From Phycisphaerales bacterium (lineage in GTDB: Bacteria > Planctomycetota > Phycisphaerae > Phycisphaerales > UBA1924), in contig JADYXW010000041.1 in the NCBI GenBank assembly GCA_020853975.1, positions 1-64,000 on the forward strand: a stretch of DNA of 64,000 nt, given 5' to 3'. A model generated the notes under the pieces. That model did not search any database. It was not told the DNA's origin and saw only the letters and a list, made by a program, of their open reading frames with translations. The stretch's first letter is position 1. Each line of letters starts with the position of its first letter. This document shows positions 9,033 to 16,272 of this stretch, in pieces. The position numbers and the translations under genes were made by a program.

Positions 9033-9494
9033 CTAGCGGCCCTTCGCGACCTCGCCGCCCTGAGCGGCCCACTCGGCGAGCCCGCCCACAAGCAGTCGGA
9101 CCGACTCATAGCCCACACCGATGAGGCGCTTGGTCATGGCGGCCGCCGAGGCGCTGCCCGGATCCTCGCCGTAGACCATGATGGTCTCGTAGCCGGTGTA
9201 GCGTTTGTCGGGGGAAGAGGTCGAGGGAACTTCCTTGAGCCGCAGGTTGACCGCCTGCGGAATGTGACCCGCCTCAAAGTCCTGGGGCGCGCGGGGGTCC
9301 ACGAGCAGCACAACGCGCTGGTCCTTCGTGCGCTGTTCCAGCAGGGCCCTTGCCTCGGAGACGCTGATGGTGTGAATGCTGGCGTCGGTCGTCGACTTTT
9401 CGCAACCTGTTACGGAGAAAAGAACTAGGACAAGGGGTACGGCAAGAGATCGGAGCCCCGGCGAACCGACGGAACCACGTTGGCGTAGCATCAT
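9033..9494 (-). CDS. Rhodanese-like lipoprotein lacking the active-site cysteine
   Basis: This small exported protein has 153 residues. It starts MMLRQRG, has a hydrophobic signal segment and a lipobox-like VTGC, so it should be a lipid-anchored envelope protein. The body is a rhodanese fold: VDPRAPQDFEAGHIPQAVNL, then the strand before the catalytic loop, and a C-terminal VRLLVGGLAEWAAQGG. The catalytic cysteine loop, normally VYCxxGxR, reads VYGEDPGSA, so cysteine is replaced by glycine and sulfur transfer is unlikely. A binding or sensing role is more plausible. The start is supported by TACTCT seven bases upstream; a perfect palindrome sits immediately beyond. It heads an operon with the site-2 protease. 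Confidence 0.88.
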   Translation of the reverse strand: MMLRQRGSVGSPGLRSLAVPLVLVLFSVTGCEKSTTDASIHTISVSEARALLEQRTKDQRVVLLVDPRAPQDFEAGHIPQAVNLRLKEVPSTSSPDKRYTGYETIMVYGEDPGSASAAAMTKRLIGVGYESVRLLVGGLAEWAAQGGEVAKGR

Positions 9495-9501
9495 GGTGGA
9501 C

Positions 9502-9507
9502 AGAGTA
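9502..9507 (-). promoter_or_regulatory. Candidate -10 of the rhodanese lipoprotein gene
   Basis: On the minus strand TACTCT is followed by a 7-base spacer and the ATG at 9494, with no Shine-Dalgarno sequence between. This fits the short-leader pattern seen repeatedly in the window. Confidence 0.45.
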
Positions 9508-9509
9508 TC

Positions 9510-9528
9510 GCACCCGTCGGACGGGTGC
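9510..9528. promoter_or_regulatory. Perfect 9-bp palindrome, candidate operator
   Basis: GCACCCGTC G GACGGGTGC is a perfect 9-bp inverted repeat with a 1-base centre. It lies in the spacer between the divergent rhodanese and nDsbD-like genes and abuts the candidate -10 of the former. It is well placed to regulate both directions. As an RNA it could also form a hairpin, but no U-tract follows. Confidence 0.5.
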
Positions 9529-9578
9529 GCGGCCGGATGTCGCCGGGTTCGGGCGGGAGACTTCCAGGAACAGTACGC

Positions 9579-10460
9579 TTGCGCCAACAACCAGTTCCGT
9601 CTGCGATCGTGGTCGTGGCGGCTGCCTCCGGCGCTTTGGCTGCGCCCTCATTCGGCGGGGTCGATCCAACGCGCCACGCCACACCCACGCTGATCGCGGA
9701 AACCCGTAGCCTGGTTCCCGGACAGAATGCGATGCTCGCGGTTCAGTTCGAGATTGAGCCGCGGTGGCACCTGTACTGGCCGGGCCGTAACGACAGCGGC
9801 TTCGCGCCCAAGATCACGCTCAAGGGTCCGGAGGGGTACGAGTTCGGCGAGCCCCTGTGGCCCGCGCCGAAGCGACACGTCCAGGCCGGTGGCATCCTCG
9901 ATCACGTCTTCGAAGGGCGCCTCACGGTCCTCATCCCGCTCTCGGTTCCCAAGGGCGCGTCGGGCGAGGCCAAGTTTGAGGCGGACCTCTCCTGGCTGGC
10001 GTGCGAACGCGTGTGCGTGGCGGAGTCGGCGAGGGTGAACCTGACTCTGAAGATCGCGGCCGATGGCGAGAAACCTCTCGACGCGGCGGGCCGCGGGCTG
10101 ATCATCGCGGCCCGGGCGGCGGTTCCCAAGCCGATCGACGAGGCGAAACCGAAGGTTGTAGCCGCGGTCCACGCGGGCTCGCTCATCGTCGAGGCGCCCG
10201 GCGCCACGCGCATCGAGTTCTACCCATTCGAAGATTGCGTGGAGATTCCCGACCTCTTGGGTCGAGGGTCTGCCAAGGCCGCGAGGCTGGCTCTGCCCTT
10301 GGGCCGCGGGGAAGGTGAGGTCCGGGGTGTGGTGTCCGTGACCATGCCCGGTGCCGCGGGCGCTCCCGCCACGGCTGCGTCCTACAGCGTTGACCTGCCG
10401 GCGAAAGCCAAGGAACCCGAGCCGCCAAGGCCCGCCACGAATGCGGGCGGCACAAAGTGA
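9579..10460 (+). CDS. Stand-alone DsbD N-terminal-like (disulfide corrector) protein
   Basis: The mature part matches the N-terminal periplasmic domain of thiol:disulfide interchange protein DsbD: RWHLYWPGRNDSGFAPKI, WPAPKRH, GGILDHVFEG and the cysteine pair C142/C146 in LACERVCV. That domain passes electrons to periplasmic partners. Here it stands alone at 293 residues, without the DsbD membrane core or thioredoxin domain, followed by a Pro-rich tail. I prefer the TTG at 9579: AGGAA lies 8 bases upstream and it begins a good signal peptide (VPSAIVVVAAASGALAA). The track start, GTG 9525, lies inside the palindrome; ATG 9537 is a third option. The redoxin gene follows at 69 bases. Confidence 0.85.
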   Translation: MRQQPVPSAIVVVAAASGALAAPSFGGVDPTRHATPTLIAETRSLVPGQNAMLAVQFEIEPRWHLYWPGRNDSGFAPKITLKGPEGYEFGEPLWPAPKRHVQAGGILDHVFEGRLTVLIPLSVPKGASGEAKFEADLSWLACERVCVAESARVNLTLKIAADGEKPLDAAGRGLIIAARAAVPKPIDEAKPKVVAAVHAGSLIVEAPGATRIEFYPFEDCVEIPDLLGRGSAKAARLALPLGRGEGEVRGVVSVTMPGAAGAPATAASYSVDLPAKAKEPEPPRPATNAGGTK

Positions 10461-10529
10461 TGCGTGCGCCGGGGCGTGTGTCCCGGCGAAGGATCGAAGC
10501 GCCGAGGTACTGTGAAAGGAGTCATGAGC

Positions 10530-11276
10530 ATGAAGAACGTGAAACTTTTGAGTCTGTTCGCCGCGAGCACTGCGGCTCTCGCGATCGCGACGGGTGCGTC
10601 GGCCCAGAACACCAAGCCCGAGAAGCCGGCCAAGGAAGCCCCCGCCACCCAGCCGGAGAAGGACCACGGCAAGGACGAGAAGGGCGCCAAGGGTGACAAG
10701 GGCGAGAAGGCCCCGAAGGCAACCGCGGGTGTCGAGCCCGGGCAGCCCGCCCCCGCGTTCACGCTGAAGGACACCGAGGGCAAGGAGACCACGCTCGCCG
10801 AGCACATCAAGGCCGGCAAGATCGTCGTTCTCCAGTGGTTCAACCCCGAGTGCCCCTTCGTTGCGAAGCACTACAAGGAGACTAAGACCTTCAACGATCT
10901 CGCCACGACCTACGCCCCAAAGGGCGTGGTGTTCCTCGCGATCAATAGCGGCGCGCCCGGCGATCAGGGCGCGGGCGCGCGGGCCAACACCGAGGCGAAG
11001 AAGAACTGGGCCATTCCCTATCCCGTGCTTCTCGATGAGGCCGGCGCGGTCGGCCGCGCCTATGGCGCCAAGAACACCCCCACCATGGTCGTCATCGGCA
11101 AGGAAGGAAACGTCGCCTACTTCGGCGCCATCGACGACGACTCCGGGGCCGCCAAGCCCGGCAAGACCAACTACGTCGCCAAGGCCCTCGACGAGCTCCT
11201 CGCGGGCAGCAACGTGACCACGCCCAAAACCAAGCCCTACGGCTGCGCCGTCAAGTACGGCAAGAGCAAGGGCTGA
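10530..11276 (+). CDS. Exported redoxin (thioredoxin-fold) protein
   Basis: This periplasmic thioredoxin-fold protein has 248 residues. It has a signal peptide (residues 1-25, ending ATGASAQ), then a Lys/Glu/Pro-rich linker of about 45 residues, then a redoxin domain: GQPAPAFTLKDTEGKETTL, WFNPECPFVAKHY with a single peroxidatic-type C108, and the cis-proline segment NTPTMVVIG. A second cysteine, C239 in KPYGCAVKY, could be the resolving partner. The ATG at 10530 is chosen because AAGGAG sits 8 bases upstream; the ATG at 10524 is too close to it. It follows the nDsbD-like gene, which could be its reductant or partner; that is inference. A strong terminator follows. Confidence 0.9.
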   Translation: MKNVKLLSLFAASTAALAIATGASAQNTKPEKPAKEAPATQPEKDHGKDEKGAKGDKGEKAPKATAGVEPGQPAPAFTLKDTEGKETTLAEHIKAGKIVVLQWFNPECPFVAKHYKETKTFNDLATTYAPKGVVFLAINSGAPGDQGAGARANTEAKKNWAIPYPVLLDEAGAVGRAYGAKNTPTMVVIGKEGNVAYFGAIDDDSGAAKPGKTNYVAKALDELLAGSNVTTPKTKPYGCAVKYGKSKG

Positions 11277-11301
11277 TCGACCTGCGTTCCGAAACTTCCG
11301 G

Positions 11302-11340
11302 GGCCCCGGCTGTCATGCGCAGCCGGGGCCTCTTTGTTTC
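11302..11340 (+). terminator. Rho-independent terminator after the redoxin gene
   Basis: An 11-bp perfect stem, GGCCCCGGCTG (11302-11312) with CAGCCGGGGCC (11320-11330), has a 7-base loop and is followed by TCTTTGTTT. It ends the nDsbD-redoxin unit and isolates it from the RseP-like gene. Confidence 0.8.
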
Positions 11341-11376
11341 TAGACCGCCGTCCGATCATCAGCACCAGCGGGGACG

Positions 11377-11382
11377 TAGGAT
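11377..11382 (+). promoter_or_regulatory. Candidate -10 of the RseP-type gene
   Basis: TAGGAT ends 6 bases before the ATG at 11389. It fits a leaderless promoter; however, the internal AGGA could instead act as a Shine-Dalgarno sequence at 7 bases, so the reading is ambiguous. Confidence 0.4.
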
Positions 11383-11388
11383 CACCCG

Positions 11389-13581
11389 ATGAACAGTCTG
11401 ATGGCTTTTCTCGACGCGCTCCCCAACCTGCTGCTGGTCATCCTGGGCTTCGGGGCGGTTGTGTTCATCCACGAGCTTGGGCACTTCGTCGCTGCCCGCT
11501 GGGCGGGAATCCGGGTGCTTGCGTTCGCGATCGGCTTTGGGCCCGCGATCGCCTCGTTCCGAAGGGGCTGGGGCGTGCGCTTCGGCAGCAGCGAGAACGA
11601 CTACGAGCAGGCGAAGCTCGATTCAGTTCTCGCGGCGGGGGAGAAGCGGGAGAACGCCCGTGTCCGGCTCGCACGATCCAGCCCGACCGAGTACCGCCTC
11701 AACCTGCTGCCGCTCGGTGGGTACGTCAAGATGCTCGGCCAGGTGGATGGCGATCCGAGCCAGGTCAGCGACGCGGGGGACAGCTACCAGAACTGCCGCC
11801 CGGTGAAGCGGATGGTCGTGATCTCCGCGGGCGTCATCGCGAACATCATCTCCGCGGCGCTTCTGTTCATCCTCATCTACACTGTGGGGAAGCCCGAACT
11901 GCCGCCGGTGATCGGCATGGTCGCCGACGGCTACCCGGCTTCCGTCGCCCAAGTCCGCACAGAGGACGGCACCGCGATCGAGGGTGGCCTGCAGCCGGGG
12001 GACCGGGTGCTCGCCATCGACGGCGAACGCCCCAAGAAGTTCGACGAGATCGTGCTGACGGTCGCCATGGCCAAGAAGGGCACACCCCTCACCTTCACCG
12101 TGGAACGCCCGGGCGCCGGCGTGCTGGTCGCGAAGGTCACCCCCGACGTCAACCGGGCCACCGGGTTGCTGGATATCGGGATCGACAAGCCATCATCCGG
12201 CACTCTTGTCCGCCCGAAGAACGCGGAGCAGGAGAGCCACCTTCGAGAGGTCTTCGCGAAGATCGGGCTCGAGGGGCTGGACCCTGGGATGACGCTCATC
12301 TCGCTCGATGGGGCTGCCGCTTCCTCGGCCCAGGACCTGGTCCGCGCTGTGGCGGCGGGAAGCGGCCATCCACTCATCGCGACATTTAGAGGCGAGAACG
12401 GCACCAAGGACGTGACCATCCGCCCTCGCGCCGTGCTCCAGGCGGATTGGCTGCCGCGGGGCGGGACGTCGGTCATCCCGGTGACGCACCTGCTCGGACT
12501 TGCCCCGGTCATGAAGGTGGGCGACGCGGCTGACGCGGCATCGAAGGGCCTGGCCGACGGTGACATCTTCGCGCTGCTGGGCACTTCGGAGTTCCCAAGC
12601 GTCTCCCAGGGCATGGTGGAGATCCAGAGCCGCAAGGGCTCGACCATCCGCGTGGTTGTGCTCCGCAAGAGCGAGGACGGGTCGTTCCGCGAGGTGGATC
12701 TCGGCGAGGTGGCGGTCAACGGGAGGGGTCAGATCGGCTTTGGCAGCACGGACACCGCGAGCGAGCTTGCGATGCTCTCCATGCCTCCCCCCACGCTTCG
12801 CGCCGCACGGGGTGGCGACAACGGCGAGTTTGCCCCGGCGGCCACAACCCTCGTGCGCGTGCCCGGCTCCACTCTCGTCAGCATCGGGGGCCGGCCGGTC
12901 GGGAACTTCACGGAGATTCGAGAGGCGCTGAAGCTCGCGACATCGCAGGCTCACGCCGCGGGGTCGGGCCGGGCCTACGAAGCCGTGCAGCAGGGCACCG
13001 TACGTGTTCGGGTCGTGATGCGTCGGCCGGTAAAGGGTGTTCCGGACTCGAGCTCGCCCGAGGAGGAGATGACCTGGTCGCTCACGCCCGACGACGTGCG
13101 GGCGCTGCACCGACTTGGGTGGGAAGACCCGCTGGTCGCAACTGGCGTTTTCGAGCCGGAAGAGTTCGTGCTGAAGGCCGACGGCATCGTGGACGCCGTC
13201 TGGCTTGGAGTGCAGGACACGCATCGTGTCATGCTCAATGTCTACATGACCTTCGTGAGGCTGACCGAGGGCACCGTCAAGATCGAGCACCTCAAGGGCC
13301 CCGTGGGGATTGCCCACGTCGGCACGATGTTCGCGTCCCGCGGGCTCATGTCGCTGCTTTTCTTCCTCGCGCTCATCAGCGTCAACCTCGCGGTCGTCAA
13401 CTTCCTGCCGATCCCGTTCGTTGACGGCGGGCAGTTCCTGTTCCTGGTGTACGAGCAGCTCCGGGGGCGGCCGCCCTCGATCGCGTTCCAGAATATCGCG
13501 ACCATGGCGGGCCTGGCCCTCATCGTCTCGGTGTTCCTGGTCGTCACGTTCAATGACATCCGCGCCCTCTTCGGCCTCTAG
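11389..13581 (+). CDS. rseP: RseP-type site-2 protease with multiple PDZ modules
   Basis: This intramembrane zinc protease would cut anti-sigma factors or signal peptide remnants. HELGH is at residues 28-32 in the first membrane segment. The family hallmark NFLPIPFVDGGQFLFLVYE and two more membrane segments close the protein. At 730 residues it is much longer than the 420-450 usual for RseP. The extra length is a series of four PDZ-like modules: GGLQPGDRVLAIDG, GLEGLDPGMTLISLDG, ASKGLADGDIFALLG and a degenerate STLVSIGGRPVGNFTEI. The second and later copies are diverged. The alpha/beta hydrolase gene follows by 21 bases. Many bacteria place rseP beside dxr or bamA; that is not the case here. 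Confidence 0.93.
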   Translation: MNSLMAFLDALPNLLLVILGFGAVVFIHELGHFVAARWAGIRVLAFAIGFGPAIASFRRGWGVRFGSSENDYEQAKLDSVLAAGEKRENARVRLARSSPTEYRLNLLPLGGYVKMLGQVDGDPSQVSDAGDSYQNCRPVKRMVVISAGVIANIISAALLFILIYTVGKPELPPVIGMVADGYPASVAQVRTEDGTAIEGGLQPGDRVLAIDGERPKKFDEIVLTVAMAKKGTPLTFTVERPGAGVLVAKVTPDVNRATGLLDIGIDKPSSGTLVRPKNAEQESHLREVFAKIGLEGLDPGMTLISLDGAAASSAQDLVRAVAAGSGHPLIATFRGENGTKDVTIRPRAVLQADWLPRGGTSVIPVTHLLGLAPVMKVGDAADAASKGLADGDIFALLGTSEFPSVSQGMVEIQSRKGSTIRVVVLRKSEDGSFREVDLGEVAVNGRGQIGFGSTDTASELAMLSMPPPTLRAARGGDNGEFAPAATTLVRVPGSTLVSIGGRPVGNFTEIREALKLATSQAHAAGSGRAYEAVQQGTVRVRVVMRRPVKGVPDSSSPEEEMTWSLTPDDVRALHRLGWEDPLVATGVFEPEEFVLKADGIVDAVWLGVQDTHRVMLNVYMTFVRLTEGTVKIEHLKGPVGIAHVGTMFASRGLMSLLFFLALISVNLAVVNFLPIPFVDGGQFLFLVYEQLRGRPPSIAFQNIATMAGLALIVSVFLVVTFNDIRALFGL

Positions 13582-13602
13582 GGCCAGGGAGACATCGACG
13601 AC

Positions 13603-14556
13603 GTGGTTGGGCTGGCCGGACTGCTTCTGGTGGGGCTTCTGGTGGGCGTGGGGTTGCTCATCGCGTACACCGCGTGGGTGCTCTCGCACCCGCCCCGCCG
13701 CACCTATGCAACGGCGCTCGCATCCGGGCGGCCCGGCGACCCTGGAGAGCTCACGCCCCCACTGGCGTTCGCGGACGTTCAGTTCGCGTCGGGCGGGCAC
13801 CGCTATGGCGCCTGGGACGTCGAGGGTGGAGACCCGGCCGGGCCTCTGCTCGTGCTGGTTCATGGTTGGGGCGACTCCCGAATCGGATCGCTCTCTCGAA
13901 TCGAGGCACTGGCGCCGGCTGTCTCCCGGCTCATCGCCCTGGACCTTCCGGGCCACGGCGACTCGCCCGGCGCCTCGGCGCAAGGCGCAACCGAGGCCGG
14001 CATCGTGCTCGACCTGCTGGCGGAAATCACGCACCTCTCCCGAGGCGTCAGCTCGGCGGAACCTCGCCCGGTCGGGCTCTTCGGATGGTCGATGGGCGCC
14101 GGGGTCGCTCTTCATGCGGCGGTCGAGTCGGCGGCGCGTGGTCTCACCGTGCACGGGGTGGTAGCGGAAGCGCCGTACCGGCTCCCCGAAACCCCGGCGA
14201 AACGGATGCTCATCTCCTGGGGTCTTCCCTGGCGAATAAACCTCCGCGCCGCCCTCTGGCTCCTGGGCACCGTGCAGGGCGTCGGTGCCGCGTGGATGGG
14301 GTTCGACCGTCGAGCGATGGCCGCTCGCCTGCCCTGCCCGCTGCTGGTCCTGCACGGCGAGATCGACACCATCTCCCCGCCCGCGGACGGCGCTTCGATC
14401 TGCGAAGCAGGACACGGACGGCTCGTGGTGGTCCCCGGCGCGGGGCACTATGGGCTATGGACTACGCCTGCACACCGAGAGGCGGCGCGGGTTGCGGTGC
14501 TGGAGTTCATCTCTCGCGTGGGGGAGAAGCCGCTGGGCTCCGCCTCCGGCGGCTGA
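13603..14556 (+). CDS. Alpha/beta hydrolase, membrane-anchored
   Basis: The 317-residue protein has an N-terminal membrane anchor (LAGLLLVGLLVGVGLLIAYTAWVL) and a serine hydrolase domain. Visible features are the oxyanion VLVHGWGDS, the nucleophile elbow GWSMGAG, the acid in LHGEIDTISPP and the catalytic histidine in GAGHYGLW. The substrate (ester, lipid or peptide) cannot be told. The start is the GTG at 13603, 21 bases after the RseP-type gene, so they may be cotranscribed. The deoC gene follows at 16 bases and has its own -10-like hexamer. Confidence 0.88.
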   Translation: MVGLAGLLLVGLLVGVGLLIAYTAWVLSHPPRRTYATALASGRPGDPGELTPPLAFADVQFASGGHRYGAWDVEGGDPAGPLLVLVHGWGDSRIGSLSRIEALAPAVSRLIALDLPGHGDSPGASAQGATEAGIVLDLLAEITHLSRGVSSAEPRPVGLFGWSMGAGVALHAAVESAARGLTVHGVVAEAPYRLPETPAKRMLISWGLPWRINLRAALWLLGTVQGVGAAWMGFDRRAMAARLPCPLLVLHGEIDTISPPADGASICEAGHGRLVVVPGAGHYGLWTTPAHREAARVAVLEFISRVGEKPLGSASGG

Positions 14557-14561
14557 GGTCG

Positions 14562-14567
14562 TACGAT
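14562..14567 (+). promoter_or_regulatory. Candidate -10 of deoC
   Basis: TACGAT is separated by only GGGGC (5 bases) from the ATG at 14573, consistent with a leaderless transcript. The GGGG run could alternatively serve as a weak, too-close Shine-Dalgarno. Confidence 0.4.
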
Positions 14568-14572
14568 GGGGC

Positions 14573-15589
14573 ATGGACGGCAGCCCGCCCGAACTCATGC
14601 ATTCTCGCCCCTCGCCACCCGTCGACAATGTGATGGTCGCCCAGCGTGCCGCGGAGTTCACCAAGCGCTCGATCAAGAAAGAGGCAAAGGTCTCCGGCCT
14701 CCTCATGGCGTTATCGATGCTCGACCTGACGACGCTGGAGGGTAAGGACTCGGTCGAGAAGGTCCGCGGGCTCTGCCGAAAGGCTGCCAGACCCTGGGAC
14801 CGGGATCAGGATGTGCTCGGCTACGGCGTGGGCCCGGTGGCGGCGGTGTGCGTGTACCCCTCGCTCGTGGCGACCTGCGCCGAGGCGCTGGGCCCCGCGC
14901 GGCGGGTGAAGATCGCCTCGGTCGCCACTGGCTTCCCGAGCGGCCAGTTTCCGCTGGATGTCCGGCTCGACGACACGCGCCGCGCGGTCGCGGACGGCGC
15001 GGACGAGATCGACATGGTGATCAACCGCGGCGCGTTTCTGGCGGGCCGGCACGATGAAGTCGCGGAAGAAATCCGCGAGGTGAAGCGGGCCTGCCGGCGC
15101 AGGGACGGCTCGTTCGCCCACCTCAAGGTGATTCTGGAGACGGGCGAGCTCGAGACGCTCGACCTGGTGCGCCGTGCGAGCGACCTGGCGATCCGTGCCA
15201 TGGCCGACGTGGATTTCGAGGCTGGGATCGAGGCGCCAGGGACGCCCGACTTCATCAAGACCAGCACCGGCAAGGTGCAGCCCGCCGCGACGATGCCCGT
15301 GACGCTCGTGATGCTCGAGGCCATCCGCGACTGGCACGCCGCGACCGGCCGCGTTGTCGGCATGAAGCCCGCGGGCGGGATCCGAACCGCCAAGCAGGCC
15401 CTCCATTACCTCGTGATGGTCAACGAGACCCTCGGCCCCGTTCGCGTCGAGGGCTTCGACGGATGCCCGTGGCTGACCCAAGACTACTTCCGCTTCGGCG
15501 CCAGCACGCTCTGCAACGACATTCTGCGGCAGCTCGCGTGGCTCAAGTCCGGCCGCTACCAGGCGGGGTACGACTTTTCGGAGGCGTGA
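14573..15589 (+). CDS. deoC: Deoxyribose-phosphate aldolase
   Basis: It cleaves 2-deoxyribose-5-phosphate into acetaldehyde and glyceraldehyde-3-phosphate. The Schiff-base lysine is K229 in DFIKTSTGK; other signatures are VATGFPSGQ, DEIDMVINRGAFL, LKVILETGEL and the phosphate-binding GMKPAGGIRT. At 338 residues it belongs to the longer form with about 60 extra N-terminal residues. The track ORF starts at 14285, inside the previous gene; the ATG at 14573 with the adjacent -10-like hexamer is preferred. Downstream lie a small membrane protein and two aldehyde dehydrogenase genes, which could oxidise the acetaldehyde. A deoC gene followed by two aldehyde dehydrogenase genes is also known from Streptomyces. 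Confidence 0.95.
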   Translation: MDGSPPELMHSRPSPPVDNVMVAQRAAEFTKRSIKKEAKVSGLLMALSMLDLTTLEGKDSVEKVRGLCRKAARPWDRDQDVLGYGVGPVAAVCVYPSLVATCAEALGPARRVKIASVATGFPSGQFPLDVRLDDTRRAVADGADEIDMVINRGAFLAGRHDEVAEEIREVKRACRRRDGSFAHLKVILETGELETLDLVRRASDLAIRAMADVDFEAGIEAPGTPDFIKTSTGKVQPAATMPVTLVMLEAIRDWHAATGRVVGMKPAGGIRTAKQALHYLVMVNETLGPVRVEGFDGCPWLTQDYFRFGASTLCNDILRQLAWLKSGRYQAGYDFSEA

Positions 15590-15592
15590 ACC

Positions 15593-16252
15593 GTGCGCCG
15601 GCTCGCACGACTCTGGCCATCCGCTGCGGTCGGGGTGCTACTCACGCTCCTCACCTCGTGGGCGGCGGCTGCCTTCGGACAGTTCAATGACGGCAATCTC
15701 GTCGCGACCTACGAGTCGCGGAACTCAGCCCCGCCGGCGTGGCTGACACCGGAGGGCTGGGACACGCGGTCATGGCACGCGACCTGGGGGCCGGGCATCA
15801 GGTCGGACCTCATCAGCGAACAGGTGTGGATGGGGTCGAGCCTCGCACTCACCTCGGATGGCCGGAGGCAGTGGACCGTGACGCATGTGCGAGTCGGGTA
15901 CCCGATGTACGCGATGCGCTGGCTCGACTACGCCTCGCACCTGCCCGAGGAGGGGGCCGGCCCGCTGCGCCGGGCGTGGATCATGGGTATCGACATCGAG
16001 GGCTCGATGTCCAGGCTGTTTGGGCCCCGGCGGGTCGACCGAAGGCTGCCGGTTCGGCCCATCGCACTCGGGTTTGCGGTGAACAGCCTGCTCTACGCGG
16101 TGCTCGCCTGGGGCCTCTGGAGTGGCGCCCGGGCGGTGCGCAGCGCGGTCCGCCGCCGCCACGGACTCTGCGAGCGCTGCGGGTACCCGCGGCCCGTGCC
16201 CGGCGCCGAACGCGGACCCACCCCGGCGCGGTGCCCGGAGTGCGGCGCCTAG
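15593..16252 (+). CDS. Membrane protein with C-terminal zinc ribbon
   Basis: I do not recognise a named family. The 219-residue protein has an N-terminal membrane segment (SAAVGVLLTLLTSWAAAAF), an extracytoplasmic region of about 130 residues, and a second membrane segment (IALGFAVNSLLYAVLAWGLW). A short basic linker leads to a cytoplasmic ribbon LCERCGYPRPVPG...ARCPECGA whose two CxxC pairs could bind zinc. Small membrane proteins with this tail occur widely in planctomycetes. The start is the GTG at 15593 with GGAGG 8 bases upstream inside the end of deoC, so translation is likely coupled. Function is unknown; its position between deoC and an aldehyde dehydrogenase may be incidental. Confidence 0.8.
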   Translation: MRRLARLWPSAAVGVLLTLLTSWAAAAFGQFNDGNLVATYESRNSAPPAWLTPEGWDTRSWHATWGPGIRSDLISEQVWMGSSLALTSDGRRQWTVTHVRVGYPMYAMRWLDYASHLPEEGAGPLRRAWIMGIDIEGSMSRLFGPRRVDRRLPVRPIALGFAVNSLLYAVLAWGLWSGARAVRSAVRRRHGLCERCGYPRPVPGAERGPTPARCPECGA

Positions 16253-16260
16253 CCCGCCCA

Positions 16261-16266
16261 TACACT
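16261..16266 (+). promoter_or_regulatory. Candidate -10 of the aldehyde dehydrogenase gene
   Basis: TACACT ends 6 bases (GAGCCC) before the ATG at 16273, with no Shine-Dalgarno sequence. This is the ideal geometry for a leaderless start. Confidence 0.5.
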
Positions 16267-16272
16267 GAGCCC

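Noticed and set aside
12193-14448. 751-aa minus-strand ORF
   Set aside because: It is antisense to the RseP-type and hydrolase genes, is rich in Arg/His/Pro with no motif, and is a shadow of high-GC codon use.
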